62,436 nucleotides of DNA from an uncultured Prevotella sp. (GTDB lineage: Bacteria; Bacteroidota; Bacteroidia; Bacteroidales; Bacteroidaceae). Below the pieces are notes generated by a model that saw only the letters and a list, made by a program, of their open reading frames with translations, was not told the DNA's origin and did no database searches. Positions 27,156 to 34,384 of this stretch are shown piece by piece. Numbering within the stretch: position 1 is the stretch's first letter; each line of letters starts with the position of its first letter. The stretch is from positions 1 to 62,436 of the forward strand of contig CAJODL010000009.1 in NCBI GenBank assembly GCA_905233165.1, given 5' to 3'. The translations under genes were made by a program, and so were the position numbers.

Positions 27156-28634
27156 ATGCCAAGTATTCCGCAGATAAAAATTCAAGGTACAACCTATGAT
27201 ATTAAAGACAGTAATGCGAGGAATCAAACAACTCAAAAAATATCAGATCCTTTTGCAAATGCATGGGCCTATTATTTTGGTAATGGGTATTTTGATTCAA
27301 ATTTTGTATTTACTAATAATGATTTAATAGTTACATTAAAAATTCCATTAAAAAATCCTTCATTTGTAATACTGTCTTCTCCGGACAATATGCAAAGCAG
27401 TATTAATATTGGCTATTGCTTTGCATACGAATTGGAAGATGGATCACTAGTAAGAACTCATGCAGCAGATGGTATATATTCGAGAAAAGCGGATAAAACT
27501 GATACCAACTATGTTTGTGTAGCATTATCATTTGAAAATGTTAAATACGTGTATATCGCCGTGATGCGATCAGTTATGGACACAACGACGGTCAAAAGAA
27601 ATAGTCCATTATTTGAGTTCGCGCATTCTTACGGAATTCCATTAGGCATTTCCAGAATACATGCCGATAATACATCAAATGATATATGTTATATTGATAA
27701 TTCCGCCATAGGGATATTGACAAAACGTGATTATCAAATAACGACATTATGGATGGTTGTTAATGCTGGTGATCAGATTACTGGAATCCAGGCAATTCCG
27801 TATTTGAATTTCAAGGGCGGATATTTGGCTTTTGACGGATCTTCTCGCGTAAAAATTACAGATGGATCATTTACATGCCCGAAAGACGGAATTGTATGCA
27901 TTTTTTATGATGCGAGTCTTGCGTCAGGAACTCGCTATATTCCTGCGCGAAGACTTAATTTGCATAAAACGGACATCGATGATTTGGATATTGTTAGTAA
28001 TAATCCTTATGATGGCATGAATGCTGTTGCGTTTGGAACGAGTCTTACATATAGATCACAAACAACTGGTGGTTATTTGCAATATCTTCCGACTCTTTCA
28101 GGAATGACGTTTGATAATCAAGGAATTGGCTCATCAAAAATAAAAGGAAACTTACTTACAGCAATAAAGAACTACGAAAATTGGGCAAACAAAAATGTTT
28201 GTATACTTGAGGGATTTGTTAACGATTTTTATTATGAAGGCAACGCATTAGGAACGTGGAAGGATAATACTGAGGCCACCGTATGCGGATGTGTACGCTC
28301 TGCTCTTAACTACATCCAAACACAAAATTCAAATCTTACAGTATTCCTGGTCCTAGATCATTATGGAAGAAATTATGGCGGTGTAGATTCGTCTTCTACA
28401 GCATTGAATGATGCTGGAGATACGCAATTTGAATTTAATGAAGAAATAGCCAAGGTTGCTGAAAGCATGGGCATACCTGTTATAAAACTTTATGCAATTA
28501 GTCAAATTAGTGAAAATACTCCGCAGTATTTAATGGATAATATTCATCCTACAGATCTTGGAGCACAACAGACAGCATATACTATTTGGTATGAAATTGT
28601 ACGGCATCGTCCAAACGTCGTTTCTTCACAGTAA
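27156..28634 (+). CDS. Tail protein with SGNH/GDSL-type esterase domain
   Basis: A 492-residue protein. ATG 27156 is preferred because GTGAGG lies just upstream and MPSIPQIKIQGTTYDIKDS is a typical fibre N terminus; the frame is open back to 27069, encoding a hydrophobic 29-residue segment. Residues about 290-490 form an SGNH hydrolase: the nucleophile block FGTSLTYR (Ser near 296), NQGIGSS, GFVNDFYY, and Asp461/His464 in DNIHPTDLG. Such domains deacetylate or de-esterify surface glycans during adsorption. The gene is more AT-rich than its neighbours, suggesting acquisition. Confidence 0.8.
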   Translation: MPSIPQIKIQGTTYDIKDSNARNQTTQKISDPFANAWAYYFGNGYFDSNFVFTNNDLIVTLKIPLKNPSFVILSSPDNMQSSINIGYCFAYELEDGSLVRTHAADGIYSRKADKTDTNYVCVALSFENVKYVYIAVMRSVMDTTTVKRNSPLFEFAHSYGIPLGISRIHADNTSNDICYIDNSAIGILTKRDYQITTLWMVVNAGDQITGIQAIPYLNFKGGYLAFDGSSRVKITDGSFTCPKDGIVCIFYDASLASGTRYIPARRLNLHKTDIDDLDIVSNNPYDGMNAVAFGTSLTYRSQTTGGYLQYLPTLSGMTFDNQGIGSSKIKGNLLTAIKNYENWANKNVCILEGFVNDFYYEGNALGTWKDNTEATVCGCVRSALNYIQTQNSNLTVFLVLDHYGRNYGGVDSSSTALNDAGDTQFEFNEEIAKVAESMGIPVIKLYAISQISENTPQYLMDNIHPTDLGAQQTAYTIWYEIVRHRPNVVSSQ

Positions 28635-28753
28635 TACGTTTTTTTTCTTTGTTTTAGTTATCTTTTCTCAACTTTCACAGCGCGCATGATTGTTGAGCAT
28701 AGATAAACGTTACTTATTACTATAACGAACTATATTTATAGGAGATGTTAAGT

Positions 28754-29536
28754 ATGACCAGCGAAAACAACGGGATGTATATGCCGGTAGCACCTGCTTA
28801 TGGTGGATATGGCGGTGGAAATGACATGTTTGGTGGCAACGGTGCCTGGTGGATTATCATTCTTCTTGCTGTCCTTGGATGGGGCAATGGATTTGGTAAC
28901 GGAATGGGTGGTAATGGTGGTTTTATGCCTTGGATGGTTGGCCAGCAGAACACGAATTCTGATGTGCAGAGGGGCTTTGATCAGGCCGCCCTGACTACGG
29001 GCATCAATGGAATCCAGACCAGCCTTTGCAATGGCTTTGCCGGAGTAAATCAGGCTGTTTCCAATGGTTTCGCTCAGGCGGAGATTGCTGCAAATTCTCG
29101 TCAGATGGCTGATATGAATCAGAATTTTGCTCTTCAGTCCGCCATGCAGAATTGTTGCTGTGAAAACCGTGCTGCCACCGCCGATCTGAAGTATACAGTA
29201 GCCACTGAAGCATGTGCTGACCGGAATGCTGTAAGTAACGCTCTCCGTGATGTACTGGCTGCAAATAATGCCTCTACTCAGAGAATTCTTGATCAGCTGT
29301 GCAACGACAAGATCGATGCCAAAAATGAGAAGATTGCTGAACTTCAGAATCAGCTCACCATGGCTCAGCTGGCTGCCTCTCAGAATGCTCAGACTGCTGC
29401 TATTCTGGCAAACAATGAAGCGCAGACCGCTGCTCTGGAACAGTATCTTGCTCCGACTCCTCGTCCTGCATATGTTGTACAGAATCCTAATTGCTGTCAG
29501 CAGAACTATGGCTGCGGCTGTGGATATTCTGCATAA
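28754..29536 (+). CDS. Gly/Asn/Cys-rich conserved gut-phage protein
   Basis: A 260-residue protein starting at ATG 28754, 9 bases after AGGAG. A Gly/Asn-rich segment encloses a short membrane stretch (AWWIIILLAVLGWG, about residues 27-40). Residues 70-240 are helical, rich in Ala, Gln and Asn, with a CCCENR cluster, and the C terminus is Cys/Gly-rich (NPNCCQQNYGCGCG). I recognise this type from many gut phages; role unknown. It may span a membrane or form disulfide-linked surface structures on the virion. Confidence 0.6.
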   Translation: MTSENNGMYMPVAPAYGGYGGGNDMFGGNGAWWIIILLAVLGWGNGFGNGMGGNGGFMPWMVGQQNTNSDVQRGFDQAALTTGINGIQTSLCNGFAGVNQAVSNGFAQAEIAANSRQMADMNQNFALQSAMQNCCCENRAATADLKYTVATEACADRNAVSNALRDVLAANNASTQRILDQLCNDKIDAKNEKIAELQNQLTMAQLAASQNAQTAAILANNEAQTAALEQYLAPTPRPAYVVQNPNCCQQNYGCGCGYSA

Positions 29537-29555
29537 GGTTTCTCATAAATCATCT

Positions 29556-29594
29556 TGGGAGTGGTCTTCATCATGGAGGCTGCTCCCATTTTTA
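29556..29594 (+). terminator. Terminator after the 28754 gene
   Basis: TGGGAG (29556-29561) pairs with CTCCCA (29583-29588), with partly paired inner bases, followed by TTTTTAG. Confidence 0.7.
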
Positions 29595-29631
29595 GTTTAA
29601 AGCTAATTTTGATTAAAGGAGATCATGTAAT

Positions 29632-30096
29632 ATGGCTGAGTATATTTACAACGAAGTACAGACCGTTCAGCCTGGCGGGAGTGCTTTGTTGAATGATCGT
29701 ATCGCATGCAATCACAGGCCTCAGTATGTTATTCATAGACAAGGGTCCGGTATCCTGACATTGCGAGGAATCGTGAATAATCCCTGTGCACAGTTTGCCA
29801 GATACAAAGTGATGTACGATGGTAACATTGCTATTCCTGAGGGAGGAACCCCTGGCGAGATTCAGCTTGCACTCGCTATCGGTGGTGAAGTCGTTCAGAG
29901 CAGTATCGCTACAGCGACACCTACAGCTGCTGAAGCGTATTGGAATGTGTCTGGTTTTGCTATCATCGACGTTCCGACAGGTTGCTGTTATACAGTAGCA
30001 GTGGAGAATGCTTCAGTGTCTGCAGACCCTGCAACGACTCCGGCTCCGGCTTTGCTGCTGAGAAATCTGAACGTCGAAGTTACGAGAATGGCATAA
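29632..30096 (+). CDS. Conserved beta-rich gut-phage structural protein
   Basis: A 154-residue protein with an all-beta pattern: MAEYIYNEVQTVQPGGSALL, IHRQGSGILTLRGIVNNPCAQFARYKV, GEIQLALAIGGEVV and GCCYTVAVENAS. From memory, relatives are widespread in gut phages and resemble BclA/C1q-like jelly-roll trimers found on spores and capsids. A surface decoration protein is inferred; the symmetric Cys residues may stabilise the trimer. Confidence 0.6.
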   Translation: MAEYIYNEVQTVQPGGSALLNDRIACNHRPQYVIHRQGSGILTLRGIVNNPCAQFARYKVMYDGNIAIPEGGTPGEIQLALAIGGEVVQSSIATATPTAAEAYWNVSGFAIIDVPTGCCYTVAVENASVSADPATTPAPALLLRNLNVEVTRMA

Positions 30097-30109
30097 GGAG
30101 GATATTTTC

Positions 30110-30421
30110 ATGGAAAAGATGCATAAAGTCCTCGAAGATAAAATGTGCAAAGAGCTTGAACTGATCGAGGAAAAATACAAGGGTGGCGCGGAAATGTCCG
30201 AGGTTGATCTGAAGCGTGTGGATATGCTTGCTCATGCGCTGAAGAGTCTTGCAACCTATAAAGCCATGAAGGAAGCCGACGAATACGGTTATGAAAACAA
30301 CATGAGTGGTCGTGGACGTGATTCTATGGGCCGTTACACAAGTCGTGATATGGACCCGCATATGTCCTACGATGATGGATATTCCGGCTACTACATGCCA
30401 AGAATGCCTCGTCGGTGGTAA
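30110..30421 (+). CDS. Helical protein with Gly/Arg/Tyr-rich tail
   Basis: A 103-residue protein following the previous gene by 13 bases after AAGGAGG. Residues 1-60 are a two-helix, acidic/basic coiled segment (KELELIEEKYKGGAEMSEVD, VDMLAHALKSLATYKAM); residues 65-103 are rich in Gly, Arg, Tyr and Met (GRGRDSMGRYTSRDMD). Similar small proteins travel with the 28754 and 29632 types in gut phages. Function unknown. Confidence 0.55.
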   Translation: MEKMHKVLEDKMCKELELIEEKYKGGAEMSEVDLKRVDMLAHALKSLATYKAMKEADEYGYENNMSGRGRDSMGRYTSRDMDPHMSYDDGYSGYYMPRMPRRW

Positions 30422-30690
30422 TTAGATCATATTTGTGCGTTCCATGATCAATGGTGTTTATTCCTTTCTACATTGGTTGCATGAGTCGATGGAGAGCCCG
30501 ATCAGCTCAGCCACAATAGGCGGTAGGGGTTGTGGTATATTTGCTACTATTTCGGAGTAGTCCTTTACGTGTCAGGATAAGAAATAAAAAAGCATACTAA
30601 TAACTTGATAATAATCCAGCTCGAAACGGAGTTTTCTTATCCGGGCAGCGTATCGGCGGGACGGATGGATTTGGAGGGGATTCCATTATT
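30422..30690 (+). ncRNA. Structured non-coding interval, candidate RNA or long leader
   Basis: No gene fits here. Four perfect hairpins lie in series: GATCAT/ATGATC (30425-30449), CCACAA/TTGTGG (30511-30535), CTACT/AGTAG (30544-30560) and GGATAAGAAA with TTTCTTATCC (30575-30642, ten base pairs, 48-base AT-rich loop). A smaller GAGC/GCTC stem is near 30493-30507. The last stem ends about 20 bases before the Shine-Dalgarno of the collagen-like tail gene. It may be a trans-acting RNA or a cis-regulatory leader; no known riboswitch class was recognised. Confidence 0.4.
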
Positions 30691-31689
30691 ATGCGTACTG
30701 TTACACTTGAACAGAATAAACTGCATGTGATAGGTAAGTTAGGTGAGAATCAGACGACAGAAGTGCATATTCCAGTTGACAAGTGGCTTGCATTGTTTCC
30801 TGGATGCAGCATAGATATTCTGGTGTTTACGCCTAAATCTAAATCAGCATATATTGCAGCAAACTGTGAACTTGTGGGCGAAGAGATTATTTGGACAGTT
30901 ACCAATTCAGATCTCACAGTTGCAGGTGTCGGAAAGGTAGTTCCTTATATTCTTGTGGACGGAAACAGGATTGCAGTGGATGATGAGTATCCGTTCATGG
31001 TTGAGAAGTCTGATGTAGAAGTAACAAATCCACCTTCTCCATGGGTTGGTTATATTCAGGAAGTAGCCAGGAATGCGGAACGTGCAGAAGAGGCAACTAA
31101 GCATGCTCCGTACATTGAGGAAGATGGCGTATGGTATATCTGGAATGCCTTTACAGAAGAATTTGAATCTACTGGTGTTGTTGCAGAAGGTCCGAAAGGT
31201 GACAAGGGAGATAAAGGAGAAACCGGCGAGCAAGGACCTCAGGGAATCCAGGGGCCTAAAGGAGAAAAGGGAGATAAAGGTGACAAGGGAGATAAAGGTG
31301 ATAAAGGTGATGACGGAGGAGATGCAGAAACAGCCAAGAGGTTATTTGAGCCAGTAACATTTGCACTGTACGGTGACGTAACAGGTTCTGTGTCTTTCGA
31401 TGGTTCTCAGAATGTAATCCTTATAACTACTGTGGACGGATATTTAGATCTCAAGAAACAGGTTAACGCATTGCCTGATATTGACGACTATTATGAGCTT
31501 TATTTGCGCATGCAAGAGAAGGCCAACATAACAACCGTTAACCAGGCTCTTGAGAGAAAAGCGGACAAGATCCATACTCACATGACAAAAGATATTACAG
31601 ACATCAAGTTGAATGAATTGAAGACGTCCGATAAAACATCTCTTGTAGCAGCAATTAATGAACTCGTAGACAGATTGAATGCGCTTTGA
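30691..31689 (+). CDS. Collagen-like tail fibre with BppU-like N terminus
   Basis: A 332-residue fibre. Residues 1-115 resemble a BppU N-terminal attachment domain (VPYILVDGNRIAVDDEYPF). About 14 Gly-X-Y triplets at residues 168-210 (GPKGDKGDKGETGEQ and onward, mostly GDK) form a collagen-like triple helix. Then DVTGSVSFDGSQNV and a C-terminal trimerising helix ending TSLVAAINELVDRL. It probably presents the receptor-binding tip or stabilises fibre trimers. The gene ends in a UUCG-loop terminator. Confidence 0.8.
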   Translation: MRTVTLEQNKLHVIGKLGENQTTEVHIPVDKWLALFPGCSIDILVFTPKSKSAYIAANCELVGEEIIWTVTNSDLTVAGVGKVVPYILVDGNRIAVDDEYPFMVEKSDVEVTNPPSPWVGYIQEVARNAERAEEATKHAPYIEEDGVWYIWNAFTEEFESTGVVAEGPKGDKGDKGETGEQGPQGIQGPKGEKGDKGDKGDKGDKGDDGGDAETAKRLFEPVTFALYGDVTGSVSFDGSQNVILITTVDGYLDLKKQVNALPDIDDYYELYLRMQEKANITTVNQALERKADKIHTHMTKDITDIKLNELKTSDKTSLVAAINELVDRLNAL

Positions 31690-31721
31690 GGAGGTTACTT
31701 CGGTAGCCTCCTTTTCTTTTT
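31690..31721 (+). terminator. Terminator with UUCG loop after the late genes
   Basis: GGAGGTTAC (31690-31698), loop TTCG, GTAGCCTCC (31703-31711) and a T-rich run form a compact rho-independent terminator separating the late operon from the integrase. Confidence 0.9.
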
Positions 31722-31737
31722 ATGAAAGGATTGAAAA

Positions 31738-32922
31738 ATGGTAGGTAATCTGTATACTCAGGATGAAGTGCTTGGTATATTAATGAACCTTGTCAACGGA
31801 ATAGGGCTGTATGCAAGGAGCGATAATATGCCGAAACGTTACAAGCAAATGATGACGATCAACGGCGAAGATCATTGGGTATCAGGAGCAACTTTAAAAG
31901 ATCTGTTGGAAGGATATTTGCAGCTCTGCATTGATGAGGGCACGGTAGTTCCTGCGATTGTCATGAAAGTAGAGGACAAGAAAGATATTCCGATCTTAGA
32001 CGACTACATGAAGAACTTCAATGAGTTGTATAAGAACAATCAGCAGAGTCTTACAAAAGTCGCCAGGCAGCGGAGTATAGACTTGCATATTTCTCCGAGG
32101 TTTGGACAAAAGAGGCTTGACGAGATTTCTACCAATGGCATTCAGAAGTGGTTTAATGAGTTGGAAGAGAAGGGATATTCTCATGAGTCGCTTTTGAAGA
32201 TCAAGAATGTTCTGAGTCCAGTTATGGATGCTGCTGTGGAAGACGGGTATATTTCAAGGAATCCGTTCAAATCCACGAAGCTTGCCATTGGCGGTAAAGA
32301 AACAGTGCATCATAAGGCCATTCCTGAAGATATTATGAGGAAAATCCGGGAAGAAATTCCTGAGCTTTCAGATGTCAGGGTTCGGCGAATGATCACGCTG
32401 TTTACTTACACAGGCATGCGTATGGAAGAAGTTCTTGGTCTGAGATGGGAGGATCTGGATTACACAAACAACTGGATCTATATTCAGAGAGCCGTTGTAC
32501 ATCCGAATAGGAATCAACCAGAAGTTAAACCACCAAAGACCAAAACCTCGACAAGAAGAATTCCATTACCAGAAGCTGTGAGAAGAAATCTTGTGCCGAC
32601 TTCGAACAAGGGATTTATTTTGCATGCAAGCGATGATGACACATGCGAGAGACCAATGAGCTACACTGAAGCCAGAAGAGTATTTAATAAGATTCGTTCA
32701 ACGTTTGGCTTACAGGAATATTCTGCTCATGACTTCAGAGACACATGCGCTACTGAATGGAGAGAAGCAGGAGTTCCTTTGGACGTTATTTCTCACATGC
32801 TTGGACACGCGAAATCGGACATAACAGAGAACAGATACGTGAAGTACAGAGACGAGTTGTATCAAGGGGTTCGGGCCGTTATGAGCAAGCCTGACGGAAC
32901 AAATTACGGAACAAATTGCTAG
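31738..32922 (+). CDS. int: Tyrosine recombinase integrase
   Basis: A 394-residue integrase. The C-terminal catalytic domain shows Arg228 in TGMRMEEVLGL, a Lys in KTSTRRIPLP, His331 and Arg334 in HDFRDTC, His357 in MLGHAKSD and the nucleophile Tyr367 in ENRYVKY. The middle (about 95-190) is a SAM-like core-binding domain, and an extra N-terminal ~90 residues may be the arm-binding part; a second possible start is ATG 31828. It recombines attP with a host tRNA-Thr gene, whose 3' half lies 87 bases downstream. Confidence 0.95.
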   Translation: MVGNLYTQDEVLGILMNLVNGIGLYARSDNMPKRYKQMMTINGEDHWVSGATLKDLLEGYLQLCIDEGTVVPAIVMKVEDKKDIPILDDYMKNFNELYKNNQQSLTKVARQRSIDLHISPRFGQKRLDEISTNGIQKWFNELEEKGYSHESLLKIKNVLSPVMDAAVEDGYISRNPFKSTKLAIGGKETVHHKAIPEDIMRKIREEIPELSDVRVRRMITLFTYTGMRMEEVLGLRWEDLDYTNNWIYIQRAVVHPNRNQPEVKPPKTKTSTRRIPLPEAVRRNLVPTSNKGFILHASDDDTCERPMSYTEARRVFNKIRSTFGLQEYSAHDFRDTCATEWREAGVPLDVISHMLGHAKSDITENRYVKYRDELYQGVRAVMSKPDGTNYGTNC

Positions 32923-32933
32923 AGATGAGGTCG
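32920..32933 (+). repeat. Direct repeat beside attP, copy 1
   Basis: TAGAGATGAGGTCG overlapping the integrase stop; the same 14 bases recur at 33082-33095, and GATGAGGTC occurs inverted inside the att core. Candidate integrase arm sites. Confidence 0.5.
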
Positions 32934-32967
32934 TCGGCATATTTTAGGACTATAAGAATATAAAGAA

Positions 32968-33001
32968 AAAAGCCCGAGATCGTAGTGATCCCAAGGCTTT
33001 T
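32968..33001. terminator. Bidirectional terminator beside attP
   Basis: AAAAGCC (32968-32974) pairs with GGCTTTT (32995-33001), with an inner GATC/GATC stem. Six A's before the stem give a T run on the - strand, so it works best in the tRNA direction. After integration it would terminate the restored tRNA-Thr transcript. Confidence 0.7.
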
Positions 33002-33008
33002 CATAACG

Positions 33009-33051
33009 AGCTGATGACCAGAGTTGAACTGGTGACCTCATCCTTACCAAG
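33009..33051 (-). other. attP: attP core: 3' half of tRNA-Thr(GGT)
   Basis: Read on the - strand, the bases run from the anticodon loop CTTGGTAAG (anticodon GGT) through a variable loop, a perfect T arm (ACCAG-TTCAACT-CTGGT) to the acceptor end CATCAGCT. The 5' half of a tRNA is absent. This is the classic attP arrangement of phages that insert into tRNA genes, regenerating an intact tRNA. The identity segment would be about 43 bases. Confidence 0.85.
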
Positions 33052-33081
33052 CACCCAATAATGCCAGTCCTATTCCGTATT

Positions 33082-33095
33082 TAGAGATGAGGTCG
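33082..33095 (+). repeat. Direct repeat beside attP, copy 2
   Basis: Second copy of TAGAGATGAGGTCG, 162 bases after the first and on the far side of the tRNA-like core. Confidence 0.5.
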
Positions 33096-33125
33096 CGAAA
33101 CCTACTAGGCCTTTTATTTTTTGTC

Positions 33126-33150
33126 TCGTGTAATAAACATGGGTTATAAT
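33126..33150 (+). promoter_or_regulatory. Phage promoter-like element Pa
   Basis: TCGTG then ATAAACA then TATAAT (33145-33150), with 18 bases from the C of CG to TATAAT. The Shine-Dalgarno AAGGAGG begins two bases after TATAAT, leaving no room for a normal sigma-70 start. First of about 21 elements of this family. Confidence 0.7.
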
Positions 33151-33166
33151 GAAGGAGGTGTTGTCT

Positions 33167-33358
33167 ATGTTTAGAGCAACGAGAAGAGAAGTAATAAAGT
33201 ATTTTGATGAAGTAAATGATGACCCAGAGTATATTTCAAAGCAATTGGAAATATGGAAAAAACAAGAAGCTTTGAGTGAAGAATTACGGGATTGTCATAG
33301 AAGAGTATTTCAACGAATCGTGTTAAAGCATAGAGAAGAAAACCACGAAGAGTCCTAA
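33167..33358 (+). CDS. Small early protein, unknown
   Basis: A 63-residue charged helical protein. ATG 33167 is chosen because AAGGAGG sits 8 bases upstream; an in-frame ATG at 33149 lies before the ribosome site. It begins MFRATRREVIKYFDEV, similar to the start of the 37469 product, and the two leaders are almost identical, implying cassette duplication. No fold recognised. Confidence 0.55.
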   Translation: MFRATRREVIKYFDEVNDDPEYISKQLEIWKKQEALSEELRDCHRRVFQRIVLKHREENHEES

Positions 33359-33376
33359 CAAGGGCTCTTATTTTTT
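33350..33376 (+). terminator. Cassette terminator
   Basis: GAGTCC-TAACAA-GGGCTC (one G-T pair) followed by TTATTTTTT. Nearly identical hairpins end several neighbouring genes and overlap their stop codons. Confidence 0.85.
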
Positions 33377-33390
33377 GCAACGCTTAAAGT
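33371..33390 (+). promoter_or_regulatory. Phage promoter-like element Pb
   Basis: Short form: T run, GCAACGC, then TAAAGT (33385-33390), directly followed by GAAGGAGGTG. The T run is shared with the terminator of the previous gene. Confidence 0.5.
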
Positions 33391-33405
33391 GAAGGAGGTG
33401 TTCTT

Positions 33406-33528
33406 ATGGATGCTAAATGGAAAATGTACTGGTCTAAAGGAGCAAAGATGACAGTGAAGAAAATGCTCGAGGAACAGAAATCTAAAGAGGACAAGAAGGA
33501 AGACACCGAAGCTAAAAAGGAGTCCTAA
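33406..33528 (+). CDS. Small charged early protein (40 residues)
   Basis: ATG 33406 lies 8 bases after AAGGAGG. The 40-residue product begins MDAKWKMYWSKGAKMTVKKM and is then almost all Lys and Glu (EEQKSKEDKKEDTEAKKES). It sits between two intact cassette boundaries, which supports a real gene. Highly charged short proteins like this often bind host proteins in takeover modules, but no function can be assigned. Confidence 0.6.
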   Translation: MDAKWKMYWSKGAKMTVKKMLEEQKSKEDKKEDTEAKKES

Positions 33529-33545
33529 CAAGGGCTCTTATTTTT
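33520..33545 (+). terminator. Cassette terminator
   Basis: GAGTCC-TAACAA-GGGCTC followed by TTATTTTT, overlapping the last codons of the 40-residue gene. Confidence 0.85.
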
Positions 33546-33569
33546 CGCATGATAAACATGGTGTATAGT
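33545..33569 (+). promoter_or_regulatory. Phage promoter-like element Pc
   Basis: TCGCATG, ATAAACA, then TATAGT (33564-33569), 18 bases from CGC to TATA. AGGAGG starts at the very next base, so transcription must begin at or before it if this ribosome site is used. Confidence 0.75.
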
Positions 33570-33584
33570 AGGAGGTGATCCAAT

Positions 33585-33767
33585 ATGGATGACAAGTTTA
33601 AGAAATTAGGGAACTTTATTAAAAAGCATAAAGATTGCGTTACTGGTTGTTCTGATCTAGTATTTCTAGAGCAACAAATGATGTTTAATGAAATGCTTGA
33701 TAAAGATCCTAAGTTACGTGAACGAATTGAATCTGTATTGAAATCTCGTAAAACTAAAGAGTCCTAA
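33585..33767 (+). CDS. Small early protein, unknown
   Basis: A 60-residue protein with ATG 33585 ten bases after AGGAGG. It is basic at both ends and contains a Cys pair (KDCVTGCSD, residues 17-25) and a helical LEQQMMFNEMLDKDP segment. It is a single-gene cassette. No fold recognised. Confidence 0.6.
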   Translation: MDDKFKKLGNFIKKHKDCVTGCSDLVFLEQQMMFNEMLDKDPKLRERIESVLKSRKTKES

Positions 33768-33785
33768 CAAGGGCTCTTATTTTTT
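33759..33785 (+). terminator. Cassette terminator
   Basis: GAGTCC-TAACAA-GGGCTC followed by TTATTTTTT at the end of the 33585 gene. Confidence 0.85.
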
Positions 33786-33810
33786 GTCACTTTCATTTCA
33801 CCACATAATC

Positions 33811-33836
33811 TCGAAATAAACAAGTCTCCTTATAGA
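33811..33836 (+). promoter_or_regulatory. Phage promoter-like element Pd
   Basis: TCGAAATAAACAAG followed by TTATAGAT; spacing is 18 or 19 depending on register. Ribosome site AAAGGAGG follows four bases later. Confidence 0.6.
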
Positions 33837-33854
33837 TAGAAAGGAGGCATTCTT

Positions 33855-34058
33855 ATGCTTAGATTATTTAATCGGAAACCTAGAAACTATTTTGCTGTGG
33901 TGGACACCATGGCGAATGAGCGGGACAAGAAACTGCTTGATATTTGGACACAATATCATTCGGTTGCTATATGCTCAAGTCGTATGAATCTACCGGTAAA
34001 GGTTGTTCAGGGTATTCTCAGATATTACGGTATAAAGGATGGTGACATGTATTGTTAA
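33855..34058 (+). CDS. Small early protein with possible helix-turn-helix
   Basis: A 67-residue basic protein. Residues 36-60 (HSVAICSSRMNLPVKVVQGILRYYG) have the spacing of a helix-turn-helix, so DNA binding is possible. ATG 33855 follows AAAGGAGG. It is flanked by a promoter element and a terminator of the cassette family. Confidence 0.55.
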   Translation: MLRLFNRKPRNYFAVVDTMANERDKKLLDIWTQYHSVAICSSRMNLPVKVVQGILRYYGIKDGDMYC

Positions 34059-34086
34059 GGGCTCTAACAAGGGCTCTTATTTTTTA
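34059..34086 (+). terminator. Cassette terminator
   Basis: GGGCTC-TAACAA-GGGCTC can pair with G-T wobbles, followed by TTATTTTTT. This variant differs from the others in its 5' arm. Confidence 0.65.
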
Positions 34087-34099
34087 CAAAGGCTATAGT
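34081..34099 (+). promoter_or_regulatory. Phage promoter-like element Pe
   Basis: Short form: T run, ACAAAGGC, TATAGT (34094-34099), immediately followed by GGAGGTG. Confidence 0.6.
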
Positions 34100-34113
34100 G
34101 GAGGTGACGATTA

Positions 34114-34329
34114 ATGGCTAATCGAAAAGTTATTAATGCCAGAGTCGCAAACGGTAAAGGAATGGATTATTTGAAAATCACGTATGACGATGGAAAGGGA
34201 GAGGTTACATATTATTGTGAACCATCTGACTATCCTACCCATACAATAGAATTTCTTGATCTTGATGAACTTATTGGTTTGGACGAGGAATATTTATATT
34301 TAACGGTTAGATCAGCGATGCTTTATTAG
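34114..34329 (+). CDS. Small early protein, unknown
   Basis: A 71-residue protein with a beta-hairpin-like first half (NRKVINARVANGKGMDYLKI, GKGEVTYYCEP) and an acidic second half (FLDLDELIGLDEEYLYLTV). ATG 34114 lies 9 bases after GGAGGTG. Single-gene cassette, function unknown. Confidence 0.55.
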   Translation: MANRKVINARVANGKGMDYLKITYDDGKGEVTYYCEPSDYPTHTIEFLDLDELIGLDEEYLYLTVRSAMLY

Positions 34330-34355
34330 AGTCCTAACAAGGGCTCTTATTTTTT
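34329..34355 (+). terminator. Cassette terminator
   Basis: GAGTCC-TAACAA-GGGCTC plus TTATTTTTT, overlapping the stop of the preceding gene. Confidence 0.85.
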
Positions 34356-34369
34356 GCAACGCCTATAGT
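34350..34369 (+). promoter_or_regulatory. Phage promoter-like element Pf
   Basis: TTTTTTGCAACGCCTATAGT, the archetype of the short form. GAAGGAGG follows directly, so a start 7 bases past TATAGT would fall at the end of the ribosome site. Confidence 0.7.
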
Positions 34370-34384
34370 GAAGGAGGTGTCTAT

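Noticed and set aside
28691..28726. Sigma-70 promoter before the 28754 gene
   Set aside because: TTGAGC and TATAAC are 22 bases apart and TACTAT gives 19, so no credible pair; the TCGC box of the early family is also absent.
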